Made by a program: the position numbers and the translations under genes
Part shown: positions 10,195 through 20,121 of the stretch, one piece after another
How the letters are laid out: each line of letters begins with the position of its first letter
Numbering within the stretch: the stretch's first letter is position 1
The notes under the pieces: model-generated
The model's database searches: none
Seen by the model: the letters and a program-made list of their open reading frames with translations, nothing else
What the model was told of the DNA's origin: nothing
NCBI RefSeq assembly: GCF_913774235.1
Contig: NZ_CAJYDW010000020.1
Location: forward strand, 62,001-126,000
Length of the DNA: 64,000 nucleotides
Reading direction: 5' to 3'
Source: an uncultured Pseudomonas sp.
GTDB lineage: Bacteria > Pseudomonadota > Gammaproteobacteria > Pseudomonadales > Pseudomonadaceae

Positions 10195-11313
10195 ATGCAA
10201 ATCTTCAAGGTGGGCGGCGCCGTCCGCGATCGCCTGCTCGGCCGGCCGGTCACCGAGGTCGACTGGGTCGTGGTGGGTGCCGATGCCGAAACCCTGGCCG
10301 CCCAGGGCTATCGCCCGGTGGGCGCCGACTTCCCGGTGTTCCTGCATCCCGAAACCGGCGAGGAGTACGCACTGGCCCGCACCGAACGCAAGAGCGGGCG
10401 CGGCTACGGCGGCTTCACCTTCCATGCTGCACCGGACGTCACCCTCGAACAGGACCTGATCCGCCGCGACCTCACCATCAACGCCATGGCCGAGGACGAT
10501 CACGGCAACGTCATAGATCCCTACGGGGGTCGCGCCGATCTCGACGCGCGCCTGCTGCGCCACGTCTCCCCGGCCTTCGCTGAAGATCCCTTGCGCGTGC
10601 TGCGCGTTGCCCGCTTCGCCGCCCGCTATAGCGCCCTGGGTTTCGAAGTGGCGCCGGAGACGCTGCGACTGATGCAGGAGATGGTCGCCAGCGGCGAACT
10701 CGACGCCCTGACCGCCGAGCGAATGTGGAAGGAAATCTCCCGCGCCCTGCTCGAAGACCGCCCGGACGTCTTCATTCGCATGCTGCACGACTGCGGCGCC
10801 TTGGCCGTGCTCTTGCCCGAACTGGTAGCCCGCTCTGCGCCCGGATCAACCGATCAACTCTATGCCACCCTGCGCCGGACCGCCGAGGTGCAGGCCCCAT
10901 TGAACGTGCGCTGGGCCTGCCTGCTGCTGGACGTGCCCGAGGAACAACACGCTACGATCAACGCCCGTCTCAAGGTGCCGCGCGACCCCGCAGAACTGGC
11001 GCTCTTGCTGGCCCGCCATTGGCCTACCGCGCTGCAAGCAGAACGCCTGACGCCAGAAGCCTGGTTCGAGCTGCTGCAAGGTTTCGATGTGCTGCGGCGA
11101 CCGGCGCGCTTCGATGAATTCCTGCAAGCCTGCGCCTGTGCGGCAGCGGTCAGGACAGACGAAGGGCAGCCGCCCCTGGCGTTGCTGCGCCAGGCCGCCG
11201 AGGCAGTGCGCGGAGTGGACGTCCAGCCTCTGGTCGCCCAGGGCTTCAAGGGAGCGGCCCTAGGTGAGGCGCTCAAGCAGGCGCGTATCGACGCCCTGGC
11301 ACAACTCTCTTAG
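10195..11313 (+). CDS. cca: tRNA nucleotidyltransferase (CCA-adding enzyme), apparently without the HD domain
   Basis: Adds or repairs the 3' CCA of tRNAs. The class II nucleotidyltransferase head is complete: KVGGAVRD at residues 5-12, the catalytic acidic pair in [18 protein letters not shown], and the neck motif [16 protein letters not shown]. At 372 residues it is shorter than the roughly 410-residue multifunctional enzymes. The HD phosphohydrolase block (HDLGKG and following histidines) is missing: the aligned place reads [10 protein letters not shown] and then goes straight to the RLKVPRD segment. It should therefore add CCA without the associated phosphatase and phosphodiesterase activities. 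It stands alone between ycgB and a repeat-containing gap. Confidence 0.93.
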   Translation: MQIFKVGGAVRDRLLGRPVTEVDWVVVGADAETLAAQGYRPVGADFPVFLHPETGEEYALARTERKSGRGYGGFTFHAAPDVTLEQDLIRRDLTINAMAEDDHGNVIDPYGGRADLDARLLRHVSPAFAEDPLRVLRVARFAARYSALGFEVAPETLRLMQEMVASGELDALTAERMWKEISRALLEDRPDVFIRMLHDCGALAVLLPELVARSAPGSTDQLYATLRRTAEVQAPLNVRWACLLLDVPEEQHATINARLKVPRDPAELALLLARHWPTALQAERLTPEAWFELLQGFDVLRRPARFDEFLQACACAAAVRTDEGQPPLALLRQAAEAVRGVDVQPLVAQGFKGAALGEALKQARIDALAQLS

Positions 11314-11373
11314 GTGGGGTTGAGCACAGCGAAGCCCAACGCTGCCAGACCGAACCCGATGCTGGGCTTCGAC
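11314..11373. repeat. Probable intergenic inverted repeat downstream of cca
   Basis: Directly after the cca stop lies GTTGAGCACAGCGAAGCCCAAC, matching a GTTGAGC-AGCGAA-CCCAAC type element common between Pseudomonas genes. GAAGCCCA (11331-11338) is repeated inverted as TGGGCTTC (11363-11370). It may act as a transcript end for cca; no T tract follows. Confidence 0.4.
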
Positions 11374-11478
11374 GCAGGAACCCGCGTATATCACGGCCAT
11401 GCCTATGCGCCTTAGCGACCCGCCCTTACTAGAGATCGATGCTTCTGTAGGAAGGAACAACTGTTCTTATCGCACTTT

Positions 11479-11557
11479 ATCGCGGCCATGGCGGTCCGCC
11501 GATGCGGCCGCTCCTACAGTGGGTGAGGCTTTTGTAGGAGCGGCCCATGGCCGCGAT
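11479..11557. repeat. REPIN-like pair of inverted REP sequences, left arm altered
   Basis: The right arm (11533-11557) is the REP sequence TGTAGGAGCGGCCCATGG followed by CCGCGAT, the same element found as a perfect pair at 42992-43057. The left arm (11479-11518) is its inverse, beginning ATCGCGGCCAT and ending GGCCGCTCCTACA, but enlarged by an extra CGGTCCGCCGAT-like segment in the centre. Such paired REPs are mobilised by RAYT transposases, none of which is encoded here. The element sits in the 315-bp gap between the convergent genes cca and folK. Confidence 0.8.
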
Positions 11558-11628
11558 GCTCCCGAAAGCCGAAGGTGACCCTCACAAGATAATCTTGGGC
11601 CCGCTGTACTCAGCCAAACATAAAGGCG

Positions 11629-12162
11629 CTACGCCAGGTCGACGCCAAGCAATGTCGGCGGGGTGAGATCCATCCCCTGCCAACTGAAGGACACCGGGCG
11701 CAACACCTGGGTCGTCTGGCCACGCATCTCCTGCCACAACTCGTCGAAGCGACGGCCATCGCCCGGATGCCGTCGTTCGCCGGCCAGCAGCGCCAGGGGC
11801 CAGAGCACGAAGGCATTGCGCAGGATCTCGGCCCGCGGCAGGGTCAGGCCGGCGACCTCGCCGGTCAGCTCGCCGAAGAGCAGGATGTCGATGTCCAGCG
11901 GCAGGCCCTGGCGATCCGGCGCATAGCGCCCGCTGCGGGTCTCGATGGCCTTGAGCTGCTGGCTCAGGACCGCGGGATCGAGGTCGGTATCGCCCGCGAC
12001 CACCAGATTGAAGAAGGGCGCACTGCGGATACCCACCGCCTCGCTCTCGAAGACCGGCGAGCACCGCAGGTCGACCAACAGCGTCGCCAGTTCGTCCAAG
12101 GCCATGCCTAGATGTCGCTCGCGCTGGATGTTGCTGCCCAGCCCCAGGTAGACCCGGATCAC
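11629..12162 (-). CDS. folK: 6-hydroxymethyl-7,8-dihydropterin pyrophosphokinase
   Basis: Transfers pyrophosphate from ATP to 6-hydroxymethyl-dihydropterin in folate synthesis, making the substrate of FolP. The 177 residues show [14 protein letters not shown] at the N terminus, the substrate loop APFFNLVV and the signature LPLDIDILLFG. I chose the GTG start at 12162, which overlaps the folB stop by 4 bp (GTGA); the longer open frame upstream is only folB read in another frame. The C terminus (about 45 residues after RNAFVLWPL) looks divergent. Confidence 0.92.
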   Translation of the reverse strand: MIRVYLGLGSNIQRERHLGMALDELATLLVDLRCSPVFESEAVGIRSAPFFNLVVAGDTDLDPAVLSQQLKAIETRSGRYAPDRQGLPLDIDILLFGELTGEVAGLTLPRAEILRNAFVLWPLALLAGERRHPGDGRRFDELWQEMRGQTTQVLRPVSFSWQGMDLTPPTLLGVDLA

Positions 12163-12512
12163 ACCTGGCCCCGCTCGATCTCCACGCCCACGCCGCGGGC
12201 GGTCGGCACCGCGCCGGGTTTGGTGATGCGCAGGCGCAGCCAGGGCAGGCCGAACTCCGCCTGCAGCAAGGCAGCCAGCCGCTCGGCGAAGGTCTCGACC
12301 AGTTCGAAGGATGTTTCGTGGGCGAAGGTGGTGATGCGCTCGGCCACAGCCGCGTAGTTCAGGGTGTGCTCGAGTTCGTCGTGCTCGGCGGCAGGACGGA
12401 TGTCCCAGCCCATGGTGAGATCGATGCGTAGGCACTGGCGGATGTCACGCTCCCAGTCGTACACCCCTATCACGGTGTCGACCTCCAGCCCCTCGATGAA
12501 AACCTTGTCCAC
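12159..12512 (-). CDS. folB: Dihydroneopterin aldolase
   Basis: Cleaves 7,8-dihydroneopterin to 6-hydroxymethyl-dihydropterin and glycolaldehyde, the step before FolK. The 117-residue length is normal for Fol[20 protein letters not shown] is the typical N terminus, and the [21 protein letters not shown] end carries the conserved KPxA motif. The GTG start at 12512 has GAAGG just upstream; a longer open frame continues upstream without family similarity. It is transcribed with folK and divergently from plsY, with 109 bp between starts. Confidence 0.92.
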   Translation of the reverse strand: MDKVFIEGLEVDTVIGVYDWERDIRQCLRIDLTMGWDIRPAAEHDELEHTLNYAAVAERITTFAHETSFELVETFAERLAALLQAEFGLPWLRLRITKPGAVPTARGVGVEIERGQV

Positions 12513-12621
12513 TGCCTTCGCCTCGCACCTTTGCCGTGCTCTGTTGATCGTCGCCGCCGGCCTATCGTCAGGCGGCGGGCTGTCGGTAGAATCGAACCAT
12601 ATTCTGGCGCGGAACCCTACC

Positions 12622-13191
12622 ATGTTCTGGCTGCTGCTCCTGCTGGCCTATCTGCTGGGCTCGCTGTCCTTCGCCGTGCTGCTCAGTCACCTGTTCGGCA
12701 CCCGCGACCCGCGTCACGACGGCTCCGGCAATCCCGGGGCCAGCAACATGTTGCGCCTGGCCGGGCGCAAGCTGGCGCTGCTGACCCTGGCCGGCGACCT
12801 GGCCAAGAGCCTCGTTCCGGTGCTCATCGCCCAGCAGCTGGGACTCTCCCCACTGCAACAGGCCTGGATCGGCCTCGCCGCCGTGATCGGCCACCTCTAT
12901 CCACTGTACTTTCACTTCAGGGGTGGCAAGGGCGTGGCCACGGCCGCCGGTCTGCTGCTGGGGCTCTATCCACCGGCTGCCCTGCTGGGCCTGGTCCTCT
13001 GGGCTGCGGTGTTCGCCAGCCTGAGGATCGCCTCCCTGGCATCGCTGATCGCCATGCTCGGCATCCTGCCGCTGTTCGCCTGGCAGCGCCCGGATCTGCT
13101 GGCGCCAATGCTGTTGCTCGCCGTGCTTATCCTGATTCGCCATAGACACAATCTGCGCGCCCTGCGCCAGGGGACCGAGCGTCATTTTTGA
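12622..13191 (+). CDS. plsY: Acyl-phosphate:glycerol-3-phosphate acyltransferase PlsY
   Basis: Inner-membrane enzyme that transfers an acyl group from acyl-phosphate to glycerol 3-phosphate, the first step of phospholipid synthesis in the PlsX/PlsY route. The 189 residues form about five hydrophobic segments. Conserved loops are visible: [16 protein letters not shown] (about residues 33-48) and [21 protein letters not shown] (about 91-111). I used the ATG at 12622 ([13 protein letters not shown]), because the upstream open sequence is antisense to folB. It converges on tsaD. Confidence 0.95.
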   Translation: MFWLLLLLAYLLGSLSFAVLLSHLFGTRDPRHDGSGNPGASNMLRLAGRKLALLTLAGDLAKSLVPVLIAQQLGLSPLQQAWIGLAAVIGHLYPLYFHFRGGKGVATAAGLLLGLYPPAALLGLVLWAAVFASLRIASLASLIAMLGILPLFAWQRPDLLAPMLLLAVLILIRHRHNLRALRQGTERHF

Positions 13192-13236
13192 CCCCGGTGC
13201 CGCTTGGGGATTGCCCCGCTACGTCCTCCACCCGTC

Positions 13237-14262
13237 TCAGAGCGCCGCCAGTTGCTCCATGGGCCAGCGCGCCTTGACGGCAATGGCCGGGCCTTCCTGC
13301 TGGCCAGCCAGCAGCCGCTGGCAACCGGCATAGGCGATCATGGCGCCGTTGTCGGTGCAGAAGCGCGGGCGGGCATAGAAGACGTGCCCACCCAGCTCAC
13401 CGAGCATCTGCTCCAGGTTCTCGCGCAGCGCACGGTTGGCACTGACGCCACCGGCGATCACCAGCGACTTCAGCCCAGCCTGCTTCAGGGCGCGCTTGCA
13501 CTTGATCGCCAGGGTCTCGACCACCGCCGTCTGGAAAGCCAGGGCGATGTCGCAGCGGGTCTGCTCGCTGTCGTCTCCAGCCGCCTGGCAGCGCTGCCAA
13601 GTGGTGAGGGTGAAGGTCTTCAGACCACTGAAGCTGAATTCCAGCCCCGGCCGATCGGTCATGGGCCGCGGGAAGACGAAGCGACCCGGCACGCCACGCT
13701 CGGCCAGCCGGGCGATTTCCGGTCCACCGGGATAGCTCAGGCCCAGCAGCTTGGCGGTCTTGTCGAAGGCCTCGCCGGCAGCGTCGTCCAGGGACTCGCC
13801 CAGCACGGTGTAGCGACCTATGCCATCGACCTGCACCAGCTGGGTGTGGCCGCCGGACACCAGCAGGGCGACGAAGGGAAACTGCGGCGGCGTCTCTTCG
13901 AGCATGGGCGCCAGCAGATGACCTTCCATATGGTGCACGCCCAGGGCCGGTACGCCCCAGGCCAGCGCCAGCGCCTGGGCGCAGGCCGCGCCCACCAGCA
14001 GGGCACCGACCAGGCCGGGGCCGGCGGTATAGGCGATGGCGTCCACTTCGTCCGGGCGGCTGCCCGCGGCGTCCAGCACTTCGCGGATCAGCGGCAGCAT
14101 GCGTTTGACGTGGTCGCGCGAGGCCAGCTCCGGCACCACGCCACCGTAGACGCGGTGCAGATCTATCTGGCTGAACAGCGCATCGGACAGCAGGCCCCGT
14201 TCGCTGTCGTAGAGCGCGACGCCGGTTTCATCGCAGGACGTTTCCAGTCCCAGAACACGCAT
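13237..14262 (-). CDS. tsaD: tRNA N6-adenosine threonylcarbamoyltransferase TsaD
   Basis: Catalytic subunit that makes the t6A modification at position 37 of ANN-decoding tRNAs, with TsaB, TsaC and TsaE. The 341-residue length is normal. It starts [14 protein letters not shown]; the metal-binding histidines are in GVHHMEGHL (about residue 110), followed by VSGGHTQLV. The ATG at 14262 is preceded by GAGAT-type bases. It is divergent from rpsU with a 205-bp shared upstream region, the usual arrangement in gammaproteobacteria. Confidence 0.96.
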   Translation of the reverse strand: MRVLGLETSCDETGVALYDSERGLLSDALFSQIDLHRVYGGVVPELASRDHVKRMLPLIREVLDAAGSRPDEVDAIAYTAGPGLVGALLVGAACAQALALAWGVPALGVHHMEGHLLAPMLEETPPQFPFVALLVSGGHTQLVQVDGIGRYTVLGESLDDAAGEAFDKTAKLLGLSYPGGPEIARLAERGVPGRFVFPRPMTDRPGLEFSFSGLKTFTLTTWQRCQAAGDDSEQTRCDIALAFQTAVVETLAIKCKRALKQAGLKSLVIAGGVSANRALRENLEQMLGELGGHVFYARPRFCTDNGAMIAYAGCQRLLAGQQEGPAIAVKARWPMEQLAAL

Positions 14263-14467
14263 GGAGATAAGCCTTCGAGGGTATAGAATGTCAGGCTGCG
14301 CATGATAAGCGCCGCTTCCAGCACCGGCCAGCGCTTTTCGTCCGCCGGGGCTTGGCAGCGGGGCGGTTGAGGCGTTACTATCCGCAACCCTTAAAAACCG
14401 ACGCTTCCCGTGCCCTTTTGCCGCTAGCGTTGGATTAAACCTCGGTAAATTTGAAGGTACGACCTGG

Positions 14468-14683
14468 ATGCCCAACGTCAAAGTCAAAGAAAACGAACCC
14501 TTCGACGTAGCGCTGCGTCGTTTCAAGCGTTCCTGCGAGAAGGCCGGTGTACTGGCCGAAGTTCGTAGCCGCGAGTTCTACGAAAAGCCCACCGCCGAGC
14601 GCAAGCGTAAAGCTGCCGCCGCGGTCAAGCGCCACGCCAAGAAAGTACAGCGCGAGCAGCGCCGTCGCGAGCGCCTGTACTGA
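14468..14683 (+). CDS. rpsU: 30S ribosomal protein S21
   Basis: Small basic ribosomal protein (71 residues) required for normal initiation on many mRNAs. [19 protein letters not shown] and the arginine-rich C terminus [10 protein letters not shown] are diagnostic. It is the first gene of the rpsU-dnaG-rpoD operon. GAAGG at 14453-14457 is ten bases from the ATG. A possible sigma-70 promoter lies upstream (TTGAGG 14367-14372, TTAAAA 14391-14396). A strong terminator-like hairpin between rpsU and dnaG probably sets S21 expression above that of the next genes. Confidence 0.97.
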   Translation: MPNVKVKENEPFDVALRRFKRSCEKAGVLAEVRSREFYEKPTAERKRKAAAAVKRHAKKVQREQRRRERLY

Positions 14684-14709
14684 GTTACAGCGTTCTCCTG
14701 GCGTTATCA

Positions 14710-14743
14710 AACAACCCGACCCCTGGTCGGGTTGTTCGTTTCT
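14710..14743 (+). terminator. Hairpin terminator between rpsU and dnaG
   Basis: A 12-bp stem AACAACCCGACC/GGTCGGGTTGTT (14710-14721 with 14725-14736) with a 3-base loop is followed by CGTTTCT. An internal terminator at this spot is known in the E. coli rpsU-dnaG-rpoD operon, where it limits primase synthesis; the same role is inferred here. Confidence 0.8.
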
Positions 14744-14833
14744 ATCACCCCGCTTCGCCCTGGCGCACTCTGGCGCTAGACTGCTCTCCTCGCTTCATCC
14801 GCCGATCTTCGCCCCTCCATCCAGACGCTGACC

Positions 14834-16741
14834 ATGGCCGGACTCATCCCGCAAGGCTTCATCGACGACCTGCTCAACCGCACCGACATCGTCGAGGTGG
14901 TGGGCGCGCGGGTGAAGCTCAAGAAGGCCGGCAAGAACTGGATGGCCTGCTGTCCCTTCCATAACGAGAAGACGCCCTCCTTCAGCGTCAGCCCGGACAA
15001 GCAGTTCTACTACTGCTTCGGCTGCGGCGCCGGCGGCAACGCCCTTGGCTTCATCATGGACCACGACAACCTCGAATTCCCCGAGGCGGTCGAGGAACTG
15101 GCCAAAAAGGCCGGCGTGGACGTACCGCGGGAAGAGAGCGGCGGCCGGCGCAAACCACGGCAACCCACGGATTCCCCGCTCTACCCCCTGCTGGCCGCCG
15201 CCGCGGAATACTACCGCCTGGCGCTGCGCAACCACCCCAAGCGCCAGGCCGCGGTGGACTACCTGAAGAAGCGCGGCCTTACCGGCGAGATCGCCCGTGA
15301 TTTCGGCCTGGGCTTCGCCCCGCCCGGCTGGGACAACCTGGGCAAGCACCTGGGTGGCGACGACCTGCAGCAGAAGGCCATGTTCGACGCCGGCCTGTTG
15401 GTGGAGAACGCCGAGAGCGGCAAGAGGTACGACCGCTTCCGCGACCGGGTGATCTTCCCGATCCGCGACAGCCGTGGCCGGGTCATCGCCTTCGGCGGCC
15501 GGGTGCTGGGCGACGACAAGCCCAAGTACCTCAACTCGCCGGAGACCCCGGTATTCCACAAAGGCCAGGAACTCTACGGCCTGTTCGAGGCGCGCAAGCA
15601 CAACCGCGACCTGGACGAGATCCTCGTCGTGGAAGGCTACATGGACGTCATCGCCCTGGCCCAGCAAGGCATCCGCAATGCCGTCGCGACCCTGGGTACC
15701 GCCACCAGTGAGGAGCACATCAAGCGCCTGTTCCGCATCGTGCCGAGCATCCTGTTCTGCTTCGACGGCGACCAGGCCGGCCGCAGTGCCGCCTGGCGCG
15801 CCCTGGAGTCGGCGCTACCGGTGCTCAAGGACGGCTTCCGCGTGCGCTTCCTGTTCCTGCCCGAAGGCGAGGACCCGGACAGCCTGGTACGCGCCGAGGG
15901 TGCGGACGCCTTCCAGGCCCGCTTCGTCCAGCAGGCCCAGCCATTGGCCGAATACTTCTTCCAGCAACTGATGATCGAGGCGGACCCGGCCACCCTGGAG
16001 GGCAAGGCGCACCTGGCCACCCTGGCCGCCCCGCTGATCGAGAAGATTCCGGGTAACAACCTGCGCCTGCTGATGCGCCAGCGCCTGAGCGAACTCACCG
16101 GCCTCGGCAACGATGCCCTGAACCAGCTGGCACCGGCCGCCCCGCCGCAGGACGCCCCGCCGTCGGACTATGGCGACTATGCCTACGCCCATGCCGAGGA
16201 AGCGCCGACCCAGCAGCAATGGACGCCACGCCGTGAGGGCAAGGGCGGGCGCGACGGCAAGGGCTGGAAAAAGGACTTCAATGGCAAGGGCAGCGGTGAA
16301 CGCATTCCGCGCCAGCCGCCGGTCAAGGTGGAAACCCCCGTACTGGCCGCGCTGCGCAGCCTGCTGCACCACCCGACCCTGGCCCAGGCGGTGCAGGATG
16401 CCCGCAACCTGGCCGAGGAAAGCGATCAGTACGCCCAGCTATTGGTCGCCCTGGTCGAGGCACTGCAGAAGAAACCAGGGCAGAGCACCCTGCAACTCAT
16501 CGCTCGCTGGCACGGCACCGAACAGGGACGGCTCTTGCGCGCCCTGGCGGAAAAAGAATGGCTGATCGCCGGCGATAACCTTGAACAACAGTTTTTCGAC
16601 ACCATAACGAGGTTAGCCGCCAGCCAGCGTGATCGCTCGCTGGAGCAACTCCTACGCAAGGCGCGACAGAGCGAGCTGAGCTCCGAAGACAAGGACCGCC
16701 TACGCGAACTCCTTAGCCGTCCAGCGGGCACCGTGACCTAA
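14834..16741 (+). CDS. dnaG: DNA primase
   Basis: Makes RNA primers at the replication fork and works with the DnaB helicase. The 635 residues contain the N-terminal zinc finger (CCPFHNEKTPSF then YYCFGCGAGG, about residues 39-64) and the TOPRIM catalytic residues in VVEGYMDVI (about 266) and FDGDQAGR. A Gly/Lys/Arg-rich linker at about residues 460-500 precedes the C-terminal DnaB-binding domain. It is the middle gene of the rpsU-dnaG-rpoD operon. Confidence 0.97.
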   Translation: MAGLIPQGFIDDLLNRTDIVEVVGARVKLKKAGKNWMACCPFHNEKTPSFSVSPDKQFYYCFGCGAGGNALGFIMDHDNLEFPEAVEELAKKAGVDVPREESGGRRKPRQPTDSPLYPLLAAAAEYYRLALRNHPKRQAAVDYLKKRGLTGEIARDFGLGFAPPGWDNLGKHLGGDDLQQKAMFDAGLLVENAESGKRYDRFRDRVIFPIRDSRGRVIAFGGRVLGDDKPKYLNSPETPVFHKGQELYGLFEARKHNRDLDEILVVEGYMDVIALAQQGIRNAVATLGTATSEEHIKRLFRIVPSILFCFDGDQAGRSAAWRALESALPVLKDGFRVRFLFLPEGEDPDSLVRAEGADAFQARFVQQAQPLAEYFFQQLMIEADPATLEGKAHLATLAAPLIEKIPGNNLRLLMRQRLSELTGLGNDALNQLAPAAPPQDAPPSDYGDYAYAHAEEAPTQQQWTPRREGKGGRDGKGWKKDFNGKGSGERIPRQPPVKVETPVLAALRSLLHHPTLAQAVQDARNLAEESDQYAQLLVALVEALQKKPGQSTLQLIARWHGTEQGRLLRALAEKEWLIAGDNLEQQFFDTITRLAASQRDRSLEQLLRKARQSELSSEDKDRLRELLSRPAGTVT

Positions 16742-16766
16742 CTAGCACGGACACCGTCTAACCGGC

Positions 16767-16772
16767 TATAAT
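16767..16772 (+). promoter_or_regulatory. TATAAT -10 element upstream of rpoD
   Basis: A perfect TATAAT lies 47 bp before the rpoD start. No good -35 hexamer is found at 16-18 bp spacing, so it may be a weak or activator-dependent internal promoter of the rpsU-dnaG-rpoD operon. Confidence 0.45.
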
Positions 16773-16818
16773 GTTCAGCTTATTTTTGCCCGCCTAAGCC
16801 TTCAGTGGAAGGGTACCT

Positions 16819-18672
<1,854 letters not shown>

Positions 18673-18690
18673 GGCGCAGCCGCTGTACGA

Positions 18691-18719
18691 AAAACCGGAG
18701 CCCAGGCTCCGGTTTTTTT
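18691..18719 (+). terminator. Intrinsic terminator of the rpsU-dnaG-rpoD operon
   Basis: Stem AAAACCGGAGCC/GGCTCCGGTTTT (18691-18702 with 18705-18716), followed by a run of T up to 18719. It lies 19 bp after the rpoD stop. Confidence 0.9.
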
Positions 18720-18734
18720 ATGCCCGACAAGGGT

Positions 18735-18763
18735 TTGGCGATCCTCCCCCACCCCGGTATACT
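18735..18763 (+). promoter_or_regulatory. Sigma-70 promoter of tRNA-Ile(CAU)
   Basis: TTGGCG (18735-18740), a 17-bp spacer and TATACT (18758-18763). The predicted start is about 18770, seven bases before the mature tRNA. Confidence 0.75.
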
Positions 18764-18776
18764 CCACCGCGCTATA

Positions 18777-18853
18777 GGGCCTATAGCTCAGTTGGTTAGA
18801 GCAGAGGACTCATAATCCTTTGGTCCACGGTTCGAGTCCGTGTGGGCCCACCA
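18777..18853 (+). tRNA. ileX: tRNA with CAU anticodon, probably tRNA-Ile2 (lysidine-modified)
   Basis: A 77-base tRNA with encoded CCA. The acceptor stem GGGCCTA pairs with TGGGCCC (one G-T pair), the D loop is AGCTCAGTTGGTTAGAGC, the anticodon arm is AGGACTCATAATCCT, and the T arm has GGTTCGAGTCC. The CAU anticodon could read Met. The position just after rpoD and the CTCATAA loop match the minor tRNA-Ile(CAU), whose C34 is changed to lysidine by TilS. Automatic tools often label it tRNA-Met. Confidence 0.92.
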
Positions 18854-18862
18854 GCTTTCAGG

Positions 18863-18885
18863 AGCCGCGCGTTGCGCGGCTTTTT
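18863..18885 (+). terminator. Intrinsic terminator after tRNA-Ile(CAU)
   Basis: Stem AGCCGCGC/GCGCGGCT (18863-18870 with 18874-18881), GTT loop, then TTTTT to 18885. Confidence 0.88.
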
Positions 18886-18934
18886 CATGCCTGGGATTTG
18901 GGCTTTTGCCCTGTCTTTCCTGAGCCCTACTGCT

Positions 18935-19087
18935 TCAGCCGAACGTCTGCACGAAGGGCGCAGCGCAGTGCCGGATGGCAGCCCGTGTCGAAGCACTGTC
19001 TTGGTAACGGAACAGGCAGTCGCCATCCTGAGCCACGAGAGTTCCGCTTTCACCTGCAGGCATGGCGACTCGCATCCGGGTCTTCAT
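18935..19087 (-). pseudogene. Truncated hipA-like fragment downstream of hipB-like gene
   Basis: A 50-codon frame starts at an ATG (19087) that shares one base with the hipB-like stop (TGATG), the coupled arrangement of hipBA operons. Its first 33 or so residues (MKTRMRVAMPAGESGTLVAQ, then DGDCLFRYQDSAS) resemble the N-terminal beta subdomain of HipA kinases, where a G-x-L-x-x-D-G then FRY pattern is typical. After that the frame runs into unrelated sequence and stops at 18935. No kinase core is present, so this is best read as the 5' stub of a deleted hipA. A small standalone protein is possible but less likely. Confidence 0.5.
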
Positions 19088-19338
19088 CAGTCGAATATCC
19101 CTTGGATCTCGTCCAGTGTCGGCAAGGCAGCGGGGACTACCGCCAGTTCACAATCCAAGGCTGCAAGTGCGCGCGCATAGGCTGCCATACCGACCCGCGG
19201 ATCTCCTCGCTCCACGGCGATGACCTTCTGACGGGTCAACCCCGCCAGCTCGGCAAGATCCGCCTGGGTCAAGCCTCGATTGACACGACGCTGGCGGAGT
19301 TGGGCGCCGAGACGCTGGCTGATCAGCTCGCTATCCAT
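19087..19338 (-). CDS. HipB-like XRE-family transcriptional regulator (orphan antitoxin)
   Basis: 83-residue DNA-binding protein with a Cro/CI helix-turn-helix: LGAQLRQRRVNRGLTQADLA, then ELAGLTRQKVIAVERGDPRV (about residues 9-48), followed by a short C-terminal dimerisation tail. Size and sequence fit HipB antitoxins, which bind their own operator and neutralise HipA. I chose the ATG at 19338 (MDSELISQ) over an in-frame TTG at 19356, because the TTG lies inside the upstream dyad; CGGA precedes the ATG. The toxin gene expected downstream is only a stub. It may persist as a small autorepressor or a remnant. Confidence 0.75.
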   Translation of the reverse strand: MDSELISQRLGAQLRQRRVNRGLTQADLAELAGLTRQKVIAVERGDPRVGMAAYARALAALDCELAVVPAALPTLDEIQGIFD

Positions 19339-19384
19339 GTTCCGTATACATAACAAATTCTATGATTTGTAACGTATACGGAAC
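19339..19384. promoter_or_regulatory. 46-bp dyad operator upstream of the hipB-like gene
   Basis: Outer arms GTTCCGTATAC (19339-19349) and GTATACGGAAC (19374-19384) and inner arms ACAAAT (19353-19358) and ATTTGT (19365-19370) share one centre at 19361.5. Only the 3-base segments between arms break the symmetry. The dyad abuts the start codon and covers the ribosome binding site and probable promoter, as expected for autoregulation. It is strikingly AT-rich compared with its surroundings. Confidence 0.75.
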
Positions 19385-19481
19385 TCAAGAGACCAGTAAA
19401 GCTAATTCTATCGCCCGCAGCAGGCTATCCCAGCTGGAGCCACCGAAGGATCACACACTCTCTTAGGCAAAGCCTTGATAG

Positions 19482-20063
19482 CTAGACATGCAGTAGCGCC
19501 AACGTCCCAACCACCACCCCTGCTCCCGCCACCCCATACACCGCCGCCTGCAGCCAACGCCGCCTGGTCAGCAGGGTGATGGCGGCCAGGGAGATGGCGA
19601 CCTGCATCAGCATGGTGGCCTGGGCCCAGCGGTGATGGCGGTGGAGTTGGGTTTCGCTCAGGGCCTCGTTGGCTTGCACCTTCACTTCCAGGGCTTCGGC
19701 CTTGGTGCGGATCTCCACCTTTTGCTTGGCGTAGCGTTGGCTGTCTTCGGTGAAGCGCTGGGCAGTGTCGGGGTTGGTCGCGAGGGCAGCGCCCAAGTCG
19801 GCGAGGTTCTGTTTTTCGCCCTTGGCCTGGTAGTAGCCCCACTGGTTGGCGGCTTCGGTCTTGGCGATGGCTTCTTCGTTCTTATAGTAGAGCGCCAGGC
19901 TTTCAGCATTGCCGCCCTGGTAGGCGCAGAGGGCGCCTAGCGTCGCCAGGATGGCGGTGGTGACGGCGATGCGGCCGGTGAGGCTATCGCGGCGATGGGC
20001 GCCGTGGGCGGCGTGCTCCACTTCGTGGTCGTGGGGGCCGTGGACTTCGTATTCGCTGGACAA
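19482..20063 (-). CDS. DUF4337-type membrane protein
   Basis: 193-residue protein of unknown function. It has a His-rich N terminus (HGPHDHEVEHAAHGAH), a hydrophobic segment at about residues 32-48 (IAVTTAILATLGALCAYQGG), and a charged, probably coiled-coil central region (about 60-140). Two hydrophobic C-terminal segments follow (about 145-165 and 170-190). The layout and the WGYYQAKGEK motif fit the DUF4337 family. It stands alone between the hipB-like locus and the acyltransferase gene. Confidence 0.7.
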   Translation of the reverse strand: MSSEYEVHGPHDHEVEHAAHGAHRRDSLTGRIAVTTAILATLGALCAYQGGNAESLALYYKNEEAIAKTEAANQWGYYQAKGEKQNLADLGAALATNPDTAQRFTEDSQRYAKQKVEIRTKAEALEVKVQANEALSETQLHRHHRWAQATMLMQVAISLAAITLLTRRRWLQAAVYGVAGAGVVVGTLALLHV

Positions 20064-20121
20064 GGCTCAGCTCCGCTGCGGATTCCTGCGGCGAGGCTAG
20101 CCGGGCTGGCTTAAGGCCTTC

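Noticed and set aside
13204..14286. Long plus-strand open frame (360 codons) opposite tsaD
   Set aside because: It is the antisense shadow of tsaD, whose frame has all catalytic motifs. GC-rich DNA often leaves such frames open. Similar long shadows opposite rpoD, yeaG, yeaH, the hybrid kinase and the acyl-CoA dehydrogenases were dropped for the same reason.
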